A stretch of DNA of 64,000 nt from Rhodeus uyekii (taxonomy: Eukaryota > Chordata > Actinopteri > Cypriniformes > Acheilognathidae): assembly GCA_037043235.1 (NCBI GenBank), contig JAWRVZ010000250.1, positions 312,501 to 376,500 of the forward strand, read 5' to 3'. Positions 1 through 11,430 of this stretch are shown in pieces. Under the pieces are notes generated by a model, which had not been told where the DNA came from, ran no database searches, and worked only from the letters and a program-made list of their open reading frames with translations. The translations under genes and the position numbers were made by a program. The stretch's first letter is position 1, and the number at the start of each line of letters is the position of its first letter.

Positions 1-48
1 ACTGTATTTATCATCTAATAAATGCAGCTTTAATTACAGGAATAAATT
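1..48 (-). repeat. Fragment of 112-bp satellite monomer
   Basis: The first ~48 bases match, in reverse orientation, the monomer that forms the large arrays at 5456-7184, 22106-23103 and 26155-27135. The array may continue to the left of the window. Bases 49-640 show no gene; they hold a short TG/GA microsatellite near 211-238 and otherwise unique-looking sequence inside the large upstream intron of psmb2. Confidence 0.75.
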
Positions 49-640
49 AAATTAGAGAGTATTATCTGAAAGCAACCGGTGTAAAATGTTCTGAGAAACA
101 GATGCCGATATGTTTTGAATGCGTGGATGTGATATCAAGGTCACAGAAGTCGTCGACACCTGCGCCTCCTCCGTAATGTGATCCTGCTTACATGATGCAT
201 TCCCCAAATGTGTGTGTGTGTGTGTGTGAGAGAGAGAGTGTTAAACTCAGGGCAACATAGAGTTCACCCATCTGTGTGAAAATGGGCTTGTCGCCATCCT
301 GGCTCTTTTGTCTGCTGGTGTGTGTGTTAATTTGTTAGGAAGAGTGTAACTGCCTCCTGTCACAATAGCAGAGTGGAGAAAATGATTACAAAAAACAATT
401 AGAGCGAGGCAAACGGAGGAGGGTGAGAGGGGCGTCTCTGGGGACGGAAGAAGTGCCACAAGTTGATAGATCTGCTGGTGTTTCTGAACCCAAACGCCAG
501 TCCGTTTCAGTTTCCTTCCTCGAATGTGCGACTGATAAATCCTCACATTTAATACTCAAGGATTCAGCTTTAAAATGAGCATTAAATGGATAGTCGCTCA
601 GCCTTGCGTATTATTTAACCCGTGCTTAAACCCTCCGGGA

Positions 641-990
641 TGTTTAATTGAGAGCGATGCCAAGGACCAGGTTTCTAAAAAAACAACTGGGCCTTTGGGG
701 CTTCGCTGGAGCGGCTCCTGAGAGAGAGAGAGCCGGCAGATGCTCGGAGAGAGTCCGGCGCGCCGCTCTGAGCCGCAAACACACTCTCTGTGCTTGTTTT
801 ATGAGTTGTGCTTCATTTGAACCATGTTCTGCATCCAACAGCCCCTCAAGCTCTTCGTCCAGCAACAGTTTGCCATGGCTGGCACGCATGAAGCATTATT
901 GGCCGCCCGGCACATTGGCACAAATAATTACTGGTGCCATATTGCGAGGCATTCCCCAGTTCCGCTACAGATGAACTATTAATACGGCAG
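641..990. other. Candidate conserved non-coding block in psmb2 intron
   Basis: This is a balanced-composition, non-repetitive stretch among repeat-rich intron sequence. It includes a run around 880-975 with homeobox-type ATTA cores (AATAATTACTGG) and no sustained coding signal. It looks like the conserved enhancer blocks that often surround developmental transcription factors such as AP-2 genes, but conservation cannot be seen from one sequence, so this is inference only. Short open frames here (for example 1002-1190) resemble no known family and I do not call them genes. Confidence 0.2.
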
Positions 991-1848
991 ATTGGGCAGA
1001 GATGCCAAAGAGGAGAGCGAGTCCTGCGGCGCGAGACCCAGCAGAAGATGAAGGCGGAGGAGTGAGTGATGCCCCTCGCATTGAGTTTGAGGCGCCGCTC
1101 GTGAGACAGGTGTTGGGTTCACTCGGGGGAATCGCCTACAAACTCAGATCTTGTCTTTCACCTGCTGGGACGAGCGCATCGCACAGGTGAGCTTCTCCAG
1201 GGGGTGTTTACTTACACAAGCGGCGCGCCGAGAGCCCGGATTAAAGCCTCTCGGGTGAGTCGAGGTGGAGCTGCTGGAGTCTGACCGACCGAACCCTGAC
1301 GCTTCACACTCCTGACGAAACCGCTTCATGATGAAGAGTGAACAAACGAGTTCAGTGTGCGGCGCTTCATTCCTGCCGCGACACCAGAGACGCAGACACA
1401 CCGATCGTTTCTTTGTTCTTTAAATGAAAAAAAAAAAGTTGAAAAATTGAACGTTTTTTTTTTTTTTTTTTCATCGACTTAAAATAAATGTTGACAAATA
1501 AAATATGGGGAAAAACTAGTCAACATTTCTATAAAGAAATTTAAACGTCATTTGCTGTTTTCCAGCCGCTTTGCTCGTTTACAGGGAGAAAAAGTAGCTT
1601 TGTGCCACACTTTAAAATGTACCTGCTATAGATATTATTTTACCAGCCATGAAAGTTATTACACCAAAATTTGAGATACTAGTGAAAATTGGTATAGAGA
1701 GAATTGTGATTTCGATACTACTAGCCTAATATAAAACATTATTAAAGACAAGTAAACAGTCTACAAATACAAACAGATAAATACAATAGAGTAAATTAAT
1801 AAAGTGTTTCTCAAGTAGGTTTTTTAGTACAGAACCTTTAGTTTAAGT

Positions 1849-2865
1849 CAGGGGTCTCCAAACTTTTCAGCCCGAGGGCCGCATTAACTGTCAAACAGCA
1901 GTTCGGGGGCCGACTACACACTCGAGGTCCAAATAAAAAAGAATCAAAACATGATGTTGTTTTTAATTATTTATTTAATATTATTTTATTCAGTTATTAG
2001 GCCTACTTAATAACACATTGATACACTACACATGGACACCTGTATTAGTGGGAATGGTGAAATTGTTTCCTGGATGCCAAAATATCAGACATTTCTGGCT
2101 TTAGATTTGGTTTCCCTAACATCAACAGTGACCTGAGATTATCATCGGACAAGTTTGTTCTCAAATTGTTCTTCACGTATTTTATTCTTGAAAATGTTTG
2201 TTCACACATTGATGCAAAAGTTTTGACATTAGGAATGTCTTCCTTACGCAAAAACGGGAGAAAAAAAACACCAGTCCTGCGGGCTAAATCACACATTTTA
2301 TATGTTTATACATACCGGTAACATTTTTATTCATTTTAAATATCACACCCGTGGGACATATGAAAGTGCAAAGTTTATGCATCTGCGGATTATATCCGAG
2401 ATAAAATGGTATATCATCTCATTGACGGTGACCAAGAACAATTAAGCAGCGAATAAGGTTTTGCAATGTAGTTATCGGTTGGAAAACGTCTCCGTTTACT
2501 ATCGTAACCTCGGTTATTTTTCCATATTCCGTTTAGAGAAGCGTGAAGGAAATATTCTGACGTGTCGTGCTTATGCTGTTTATACTGTCTGTCTGTCAGA
2601 TCCGCATCGCGCTACGATTGGCCAGTTGTCAACTGGCGTTATCCTATAAGGTTTCAGAGATTACCTGAAGGGGAGGAGTTCCCGCTCTCGAAAGGGAACG
2701 CGCTTTTGCGCGCCTCTGTTTTAATTCGGTAAAAACATAACGTCCACGTAAGCGGTGGCTGATCTTGGCAGGATACACGTAAAATTATGGATTTTTTTTC
2801 GTAGACAAAAAGGTCTCCGCGGGCCGCATGAGAGGGCTTCGCGGGCCGTAGTTTGGAGACCCCTG
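1849..2865 (-). mobile_element. hAT transposon remnant with 8-bp target duplication
   Basis: The element starts CAGGGGTCTCCAAAC and ends with the inverted counterpart GTTTGGAGACCCCTG. Both sides are flanked by the 8-bp duplication GTTTAAGT (1841-1848 and 2866-2873), the hallmark of hAT transposition. On the minus strand 2045-2296 encodes the tail of a hAT transposase (TFSRIKYVKNNLR...LSDDNLRSLL), which is the C-terminal end of Charlie-like transposases. The rest of the transposase is missing, so this is a ~1 kb internally deleted, non-autonomous copy in the psmb2 intron. Confidence 0.9.
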
Positions 2866-2949
2866 GTTTAAGTAATGGAAAATACACTATAAATTAAACC
2901 GATTGATCCTTAAAGTTCATTAGTAAGTGATTGTCTTTTGATAAACATT

Positions 2950-3930
2950 ATAATCACAGACGGCAGGAATATTAGGCTGCTGTCACTTTAAGAGCGAATG
3001 CTCGGATCTCGTAAACTGATACTCATGCGTTTTCTTTCTCGACTGTTTAGTTTGTTACGATGTGATTATATTAGTTACAAAATGTTTTAGTCCTTGTGTG
3101 TGTGCGTGTGTGTGTGTGTGTGCGCGCGCATGTTGCAATAGGGAAGAAAAGACTTGCGCAACTTCCGTTTCATGCCGACTTTAAATGTTCGTGTCCAAAG
3201 TGAAGTATAGATTGGCGTTAAGTAAGATTGAGCATGGAGTTGAGAAATGCTCTGAGAAGTCCTGCGAATGTCTTTGGCTTTAACATAAAATGAATTTTAT
3301 CGTTGTAAAAATGACACGCTTTACCTGTAAATCCCGCCGGCGGCAGTGCGTTTGTCTGAATGCAGTGGAGGAAATCTCCCTGTCTGAGAGCGTTCAGACG
3401 GGAACGTGGGGAAAGCGAGTGCGTTTGAGCAGAGTTTTGAGATAGAGGGAGCGAGATAGAGGAGGACTAAGAGAAGTTTTAATGAGAGCTGGCACTGCTC
3501 CAGGGCATCGGGGGGGGAGGTGCTCGCAGGGTGCCGTCTTCCTGCAGATGTCACACTGCTGGTGACACCAACGACCCCCCCCAGACCGCTCCACACCCCC
3601 CCTCCCTTCGCTCCCCTTTCTCGGCTGTTTCACACCCCTCCCTTTGCTCCGCTCTCGCTCTCTCCTTCTCTCTCTCCCTCCGTCTAACTCGTCGACTCTG
3701 CTTGAAGTTAAAGTTTGGTTGTTGTTGGGGTTTTCAATCTGAGTTCTTTGATTCTGAGCTCAGCTTTTCCCCCCAAGGCAGCTGATTCTCTACATAGCTG
3801 TGCTAGTTTCTGTTTGTTTTCTCTCATAATAAAGTAGACGCAGATCATTATTATTACACCGTGTCCCAAGCAGAACATGATGCGATCAAATTCCAGCAAC
3901 TAGGAATTTGTCTGTCCGCACAAGTTGCAA
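2950..3930. other. Non-coding intron stretch
   Basis: No gene is seen. The stretch holds a TG/CG microsatellite near 3100-3129, a long homopurine/homopyrimidine segment around 3480-3690 (runs of C and CT), and otherwise unique sequence of the psmb2 intron. Confidence 0.5.
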
Positions 3931-3934
3931 TCAG

Positions 3935-4875
3935 GAGAGAGTGTGGGCGGAGTCTCTGCAAACGCACTGCACTCGCAACCAGATCGATCCTAAATCTCAG
4001 CCAATCAGAAGAGAGTGTGGGCGGAGTCTCTCTGCAAACGCACTGCACTCGCAACCAGATCGATCCTAAATCTCAGCCAATCAGAAGAGAGTGTGGGCGG
4101 AGTCTCTGCAAACGCACTGCACTCGCAACCAGATCGATCCTAAATCTCAGCCAATCAGAATAGAGTGTGGGCGGAGTCTCTCTGCAAACGCACTGCACTC
4201 GCAACCAGATCGATCCTAAATCTCAGCCAATCAGAATAGAGTGTGGGCGGAGTCTCTCTGCAAACGCACTGCACTCGCAACCAGATCGATCCTAAATCTC
4301 AGCCAATTAGAAGAGAGTGTGGGCGGAGTCTCTGCAAACGCACTGCACTCGCAACCAGATCGATCCTAAATCTCAGCCAATTAGAAGAGAGTGTGGGCGG
4401 AGTCTCTGCAAACGCACTGCACTCGCAACCAGATCGATCCTAAATCTCAGCCAATTAGAAGAGAGTGTGGGCGGAGTCTCTGCAAACGCACTGCACTCGC
4501 AACCAGATCGATCCTAAATCTCAGCCAATCAGAAGAGAGTGTGGGCGGAGTCTCTGCAAACGCACTGCACTCCCAACCAGATCGATCCTAAATCTCAGCC
4601 AATCAGAAGAGAGTGTGGGCGGAGTCTCTGCAAACGCACTGCACTCGCAACCAGATCGATCCTAAATCTCAGCCAATTAGAAGAGAGTGTGGGCGGAGTC
4701 TCTGCAAACGCACTGCACTCGCAACCAGATCGATCCAAACTAACAGCCAATCAGAAGAGAGTGTGGGCGGAGTCTCTGCAAACGCACTGCACTCGCAACC
4801 AGATCGATCCAAACTAACAGCCAATCAGGAGAGAGTGTGGGCGGAGTCTCTCTGCAAACGCACTGCACTCAAAAA
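3935..4875 (+). repeat. 74-bp tandem repeat with CCAAT and GC-box in every unit
   Basis: There are thirteen head-to-tail copies of a 74-bp unit (76 bp when TCTCTG becomes TCTCTCTG). Each unit contains AGCCAATCAGAAG (or AGCCAATTAG) followed by GTGTGGGCGGAGTC, that is, a CCAAT-type motif about 15 bp from a GC/KLF-type box. The copies are >95% alike, so the array expanded or was homogenised recently. The unit is not a multiple of three and the open frames through it are by-products of the repeat, not genes. It lies about 250 bp upstream of the first visible psmb2 exon. Confidence 0.95.
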
Positions 4876-5082
4876 CAGTGTCACAGCAGCTTAAGACAAA
4901 ATCTGATTAACATTGAAAAGATGTGTTTTGCGTGTGTTGCGTCTGGTTTGGACGTGTGATGCGTTGAATAATGTACAGTCAGCTTTTTGCCATCACATAC
5001 TAAACCCCTTCAGGGCAGAACAAGATCCCTCACATCACGTCAGTAATGACCAGCTGACACATATTTTGCAATAGTGATTAAC

Positions 5083-5123
<41 letters not shown>

Positions 5124-7641
5124 ACCCCGTACCATGTGAACCTGCTCTTGGCAGGGTTTGATGAGGCCGACGGTCCAGGGCTTTACTATATGGACCACCT
5201 GTCGGCTCTTGCCAAAGCTCCCTTCGCCGCACACGGATACGGGGCCTTCCTCACCCTCTCCATCCTGGACCGATATTACAGACCAGGTGAATGTGTGCTG
5301 TGGTTTATGGTGGTGCAGTTATTGTTAAATTATTTATTGATTTCTAAACCCGTTTTTGTTATTCCTGTGGCAGATCTGACTCGTGAAGAGGCTGTGGATC
5401 TGCTCAAGAAATGCTTAGAGGAGGTAAGATGCAATTTCATACTTTTACATTCATGCCTTTATATATAGTAAAGTGTCATTTATTCGTGTGATTAAAGCTG
5501 AATTTATTAGATGATAAATACAGTAAAACAGTGTAATATTATATCAGTGTAAAACAGCTGTTTTCTATGTGAATATATAGTAAAGTGTCATTTATTCCTG
5601 AGATTAAAGCTGAATTTATTAGATGATTGATACAGTAAAACAGTGTAATATTATATCAGTGTAAAACAGCTGTTTTCTATGTGAATATATAGTAAAGTGT
5701 CATTTATTCCTGTGATTAAATCTGTATTTATTAGATGATTGATACAGTAAAACAGTGTAATATTATATCAGTGTAAAACAGCTGTTTTCTATGTGAATAT
5801 ATAGTAAAGTGTCATTTATTCCTGTGATTAAAGCTGTATTTATTAGATGATTAATACAGTAAAACAGTGTAATATTATATCAGTGTAAAACAGCTGTTTT
5901 CTATGTAAATATATAGTAAAGTGTCATTTATTCCTGTGATTAAAGCTGTATTTATTAGATGATTAATACAGTAAAACAGTGTAATATTATATCAGTGTAA
6001 AACAGCTGTTTTCTATGTGAATATATAGTAAAGTGTCATTTATTCCTGTGATTAAAGCTGTATTTATTAGATGATTAATACAGTAAAACAGTGTAATATT
6101 ATATCAGTGTAAAACAGCTGTTTTCTATGTGAATATATAGTAAAGTGTCATTTATTCCTGTGATTAAAGCTGAATTTATTAGATGATAAATACAGTAAAA
6201 CAGTGTAATATTAAATCAGTGTAAAACAGCTGTTTTCTATGTGAATATATAGTAAAGTGTCATTTATTCCAGTGATTAAAGCTGAATTTATTAGATGATA
6301 AATACAGTAAAACAGTGTAATATTTTATCAGTGTAAAATAGCTGTTTTCTATGTGAATATATAGTAAAGTGTCATTTATTCCTGTGATTAAAGCTGAATT
6401 TATTAGATGATTAATACAGTAAAACAGTGTAATATTATATCAGTGTAAAACAGCTGTTTTCTATGTGAATATATAGTAAAGTGTCATTTATTCCTGTGAT
6501 TAAAGCTGTATTTATTAGATGATTAATACAGTAAAACAGTGTAATATTATATCAGTGTAAAACAGCTGTTTTCTATGTAAATATATAGTAAAGTGTCATT
6601 TATTCCTGTGATTAAAGCTGTATTTATTAGATGATTAATACAGTAAAACAGTGTAATATTATATCAGTGTAAAACAGCTGTTTTCTATGTGAATATATAG
6701 TAAAGTGTCATTTATTCCTGTGATTAAAGCTGTATTTATTAGATGATTAATACAGTAAAACAGTGTAATATTATATCAGTGTAAAACAGCTGTTTTCTAT
6801 GTGAATATATAGTAAAGTGTCATTTATTCCTGTGATTAAAGCTGAATTTATTAGATGATAAATACAGTAAAACAGTGTAATATTAAATCAGTGTAAAACA
6901 GCTGTTTTCTATGTGAATATATAGTAAAGTGTCATTTATTCCAGTGATTAAAGCTGAATTTATTAGATGATAAATACAGTAAAACAGTGTAATATTTTAT
7001 CAGTGTAAAATAGCTGTTTTCTATGTGAATATATAGTAAAGTGTCATTTATTCCTGTGATTAAAGCTGAATTTATTAGATGATTAATACAGTAAAACAGT
7101 GTAATATTATATCAGTGTAAAACAGCTGTTTTCTATGTGAATATATAGTAAAGTGTCATTTATTCCTGTGATTAAAGCTGAGTTTTCAGCATCATTACTG
7201 CAGTCTTCAGTGTCACATGATCTTCACAAATCATATGATTATCGTATAATGATTTGATGCTCAACAAACATTTATGATTATTATTAGTGTTCATATTTCT
7301 CTGCAAACTGTTACATTTTATTTCTCAGGATTCTCTAATGAATCGGAAGTTCTAAAGAATTCATTACAGAAACAGTATTTATTTGAAATAGAATCTTTTG
7401 TAACATTATAATTGTCACTTTCTATCGATTGAATGTTGTTGAATGAGTATTAAGTTTATGACCCCAGTGTTCAGATCAGTCGTCAGTATGTAAATCTTCT
7501 GCTTCGGTTTGTCACAAACTGTTTTTCTTTCTCCAACAGCTCAACAAACGTTTCATCCTGAACCTGCCGTCTTTCACTGTCCGTTTGATCGACAAAGACG
7601 GGATCCACGACATGGAGAAGCTTCCCGTCGGAGCCAAATGA
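5124..7641 (+). CDS. psmb2: Proteasome subunit beta type-2, last three coding exons
   Basis: This is the C-terminal half (104 codons plus stop) of the beta-2-type subunit of the 20S proteasome core. Exons: 5124-5286 (TPYHVNLLLAGFDE...LDRYYRP), 5374-5423 (DLTREEAVDLLKKCLEE) and 7540-7641 (LNKRFILNLPSFTVRLIDKDG..., TGA stop). Phases join as 0/1/0 and every junction has AG and GT; the first acceptor follows a pure CT tract (5088-5120). The sequence aligns without gaps with vertebrate PSMB2 over the core (YYMD..AALAKAPFAAHGYG region), though the last residues differ from mammals. The N-terminal exons with the start codon are not in the window. The 2.1-kb last intron is mostly a 112-bp satellite array. 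It is convergent with tfap2e, as in human. Confidence 0.96.
5456..7184 (+). repeat. 112-bp satellite array in last psmb2 intron, with 672-bp higher-order repeat
   Basis: The motif CAGTAAAACAGTG recurs at 5521, 5633, 5745, 5857 and so on to 7089, always 112 bp apart (about 15 monomers). Diagnostic variants recur exactly 672 bp (six monomers) apart: CTATGTAAAT at 5901 and 6573, ATTAAATCAG near 6210 and 6882, ATTTTATCAG near 6322 and 6994. So a six-monomer block was duplicated as a unit. After the array, 7185-7440 continues into a dispersed-repeat tail (TTTTCAGCATCATTACTG...), also present after the array at 23104. Confidence 0.95.
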
Positions 7642-7680
7642 GCAACTGCTGTTATTCCTGTTTTTGTACTGCAACCCTCA

Positions 7681-7686
7681 AATAAA
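7681..7686 (+). terminator. psmb2: psmb2 polyadenylation signal
   Basis: AATAAA lies 40 bases after the psmb2 stop codon, giving a very short 3' UTR as is usual for proteasome subunit genes. Confidence 0.8.
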
Positions 7687-8099
7687 ACCCTTGCCCACCC
7701 GAGAGTCTCCGTCTGCTGAATACAAGCCGTTCTGCGGCTGTTTGCTCTCTCGTTCTGTCTGCCGATGCTTTGTACACAAGTGTTTTTGCACTTGTGTGCG
7801 TCTCTCTCTCTCTCTCCTCCACAGACAGGTGATTAATAAACATTAAACAATCCCTCTCTCCTGAACACACCGGAATCTAAAGGGACGAGTGGCATATGTT
7901 CGCCTGCAGGCAGAGAGAAATGCAGAGCAGCCCTGCTGAGTGTCAGCGAGACGGAGGAGGGAGGTGTGTGTGTGTGTGTGAGAGCTGGCGGGGGGGCAGG
8001 TATGGAGACGTAAGGCCCCCGAGCAGACGAAGAAAGGTAGAGTGACAGATGGGGTGAGAGGAGACAGAAGCGCTGGAAGAGAAGAGCCTAGCAACTGTT

Positions 8100-8470
8100 T
8101 AGCTGCGTTCGCCGACCCCGGTGATGGCCGGCCCCCGGGGGCCCCGCGGTCACGACTGTTTTATCTCAGAGGTAATTCTGCCGGATTTGCCACTGTGTCA
8201 CATTGAGGTTTGGGCTTGGGTTAATGTCACCCTGCCTTTAGCAAATGGGGCTAGAAGTTTGAAACATCCCCGTGGGTCTTCCATTTGTATCACGCTAATT
8301 TTCTAATCACGGCAGATTTCTGCCACAACAACAAGAGTGTCTCTGCCAGCCGAAAAAACCTGCTGCAAACTCATTCAGCATCATGTTTTAAATTGGCTTC
8401 GTATTTTTAGCTTCCATTTCGTCATGTGCTTTTGCCTCATTATTATTATTAATAAAATTAAATAATGCTA
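8100..8470. other. Candidate conserved non-coding block between psmb2 and tfap2e
   Basis: The segment is non-repetitive and of balanced composition. It holds ATTA/TAAT cores and TTTCTAATC-type motifs at 8290-8310 and lies just beyond the tfap2e 3' end. It has no coding signal. The appearance is that of a conserved regulatory element, but this rests on texture alone. Flanking 7690-8100 holds CT and TG microsatellites and purine-rich sequence; 8470-9012 holds AT-rich sequence and probably the tfap2e 3' UTR. Confidence 0.25.
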
Positions 8471-9012
8471 CACCTTGAAAATGACACACAGCTTTCTTTT
8501 TTTTTTTAATGAAACAATTTCTTCAATGACTTTGATATTGTAGAAACATGTCATCGGTTAATCATATACTTGTTCACACTCTTCTCTTCAGCATTAGATG
8601 TGAATAGTTTTCGATAATGAAGATAATCCGTCTTGATTTCAGTTGTTGGTTTAATAATATATTACATTTACATTGCAATACAGCAATAAGAAGAACAGCA
8701 ACATGGATAATAAACATACAACATGAAGTACAAAATGACATGTTCAAATCATTTGTCAATACCTAATAATGTTTGCACCCCCCCGCCCCCGTCTCTCCGT
8801 GTGCTTTGACTGGTTCAGGGTCCCGATCTCCCGTAAAGTCAGTCCACAGGATCCGGAGGGAGTTCGTGCTCCGCATGCAGCGCGTTTCGTTTTCTCAGGA
8901 GCCCGACGAATGCGACCGGTCCGTACGGGGGTGAACGCACACATTCGCACACATAAATACACTCATACGCTCCTGAAAGAGAGGGAGGAGGCAGTGTCTC
9001 TCGCCCGATTGT

Positions 9013-9863
9013 TCATTTGCGGTGCTTCAGCTCCTTGTCGTGGCCCTTTCCTCCTCCCTCGCCTTTATCCAGCAGTTTCAGGGCCTCCAGCAAGTAGCTC
9101 TGGAAGGCGGACAGGGCGGCGCAGATGGCGGGCGTGCCGAAGCCGTGGGTGAGGAGGCTGAAGTGGGTCAGGCTGCTCTGCACCCCCGGCTCCAGGCAGG
9201 GCGTGGGCCGACTGCCACCCAAAGGCGACCTGTCCTGAGACATCAGGTCCACGAACTCCTTGCAGATCTCCCTGCGGACAGAGAGAGAGAGAGAGACGCC
9301 ACACGGGTCAATGAGGGCTGTCCGTCAATCTCAGCTCACATAAAAGCTGCTGTTTATGGAATACGTGTGTGTGTGTGTGTGTGTGCATGCATGTATACAA
9401 GTACACAGACATATATAAACTTTTGTTAGATTTACTGATTTGACAGCACTCGTGTAAATGTATGTGGTTTTAATAATAGGCTGATAAAGCAGTTTATTTC
9501 ACTAAATTTTATATCAGGGATTTCAAGAGTCTTTTCATGCTTTTATGCTTTTTTGTTAAAGGTTTTAAAAAATTTAAAAGACAACATTTCCACTTCATTC
9601 TAAAACACTGGAAGGAAATCATGAAATTATTTGCAATTATTTTGTTTACTCTTTTTTTTTCTCTTTGTTGGGGTTTATTTATATTTGTTTACAAGTAAAT
9701 ATTATTTTTGTATTGTAGTCAATACTAAATAATAGCAAAAGATTAATAATATTAATAATGTGTAATAATAATAATAAAACAAAGGACTACATCTGGAAAA
9801 TATTTACTTCATACATAATTATTAATAAAATAATACCTAATAATAATTGTTATTAAACACACC

Positions 9864-9950
<87 letters not shown>

Positions 9951-10359
9951 ATATTTATATTATTTGTTTTTCACTTTTCTGGTTTTATTTTTACTCTATT
10001 ATATATTTTTATATGATTCATTATTACATTTAAATAGATTTTGTGTGTAAAGACCCATTTATACAGTGAAAAAAAGAACAAAACTCAGCAACTGCATCAT
10101 ATTTTAGGAAGAACTCCTCATATTTGTTCATTCCATCTTTAAAATAATCTCCAGATTTAAGTGTGTGAGGTGCAAGTGTGTGTGTAATGTGTGAGGTGCA
10201 GGTGTGTGTGCGTGTTGTGTGTGAAGTGCAGGTGTGTGTGTGTGTGTGTTGTGTGTGAGGTGCAGGTGTGTGTGTGTGTGTGTGTTGTGTGTGAGGTGCA
10301 GGTGTGTGTGTGTGTTGTGTGTGAGGTGCAGGTCTGTGTGTGTGTTGTGTGTGAAGTGC

Positions 10360-10404
<45 letters not shown>

Positions 10405-10915
10405 GTGTGTGAGGTGCGTGTGTGTGTGTGTGTGTTGTGTGTGAGGTGCAGGTGTGTGTGTGTGTGTTGTGTATGAGGTGCAGTTGTGTGTGAGGTGTGG
10501 GTGTGTGTGTTGTGTGTGAGGTGCAGGTGTGTGTGTGAGGTGCAGTTGTGTGTGTGTGTGTGTGTGGTGTGTGAGGTGCAGGTGTGTGTGTGTGTTGTGT
10601 GTGAGGTGCAGGTGTGTTGTGTGTGAGGTGCAGGTGTGTGTGTGTGTTGTGTGTGAGGTGCAGGTGTGTGTGTGTGTTGTGTGTGAAGTGCAGGTGTGTG
10701 TGTGTGTGGTGTGTGAGGTGCAGGTGTGTGTGTGTGTTGTGTGTGAGGTGCAGGTGTGTGTGTGTGTTGTGTGTGAGGTGCAGGTGTGTGTGTGTGTTGT
10801 GTGTGAGGTGCAGGTGTGTGTGTGAGTTGTGTGTGAAGTGCAGGTGTGTGTGTGTGTGAGGTGTGTGTGTGAGGTGCAGGTGTGTGTATGAGGTGCAGTT
10901 GTGTGTGAGGTGCAG

Positions 10916-10958
<43 letters not shown>

Positions 10959-11397
10959 GTGTGTGTGTGTGTTGTGTGTGAGGTGCAGGTGTATATGTGT
11001 GTGTGTGTGTTGTGTGTGAGGTGCAGGTGTGTGTGTGAGGTGCAGGTGTGTGTGTGTGTGGTGCAGGTGTGTGTGTGTGTGAGGTGTGTGTGTGTTGTGT
11101 GTGAGGTGCAGGTGTGTGTGTGTGTTGTGTGTGAGGTGCAGGTGTGTGTGTGTTGTGTGTGAGGTGCAGGTGTGTGTGTGTGTTGTGTGTGAGGTGCAGG
11201 TGTGTGTGTGAGGTGCAGGTGTGTGTGTGTGTGGTGCAGGTGTGTGTGTGTGTGAGGTGTGTGTGTGTTGTGTGTGTGGTGCAGGTGTGTGTGTGTGTGA
11301 GGTGCAGGTGTGTGTGTGTGTGAGGTGTGTGTGTGTTGTGTGTGAGGTGCAGGTGTGTGTGTGTGTTGTGTGTGAGGTGTGTGTGTGTGTGTGTGTG

Positions 11398-11430
<33 letters not shown>

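Noticed and set aside
1002..1190. A small gene (MPKRRASPAARDPAED...)
   Set aside because: No family resemblance, no splice context tied to psmb2, and it is not similar to the missing psmb2 N-terminal exons.
3935..4875. CRISPR-like array of regular repeats
   Set aside because: There are no distinct spacers; the whole unit is repeated, and the genome is a vertebrate.
3861..4894. Overlapping small open frames with repeated SLCKRTALATRSI
   Set aside because: They are products of the 74-bp minisatellite; the unit is not a multiple of three and frames change between units.
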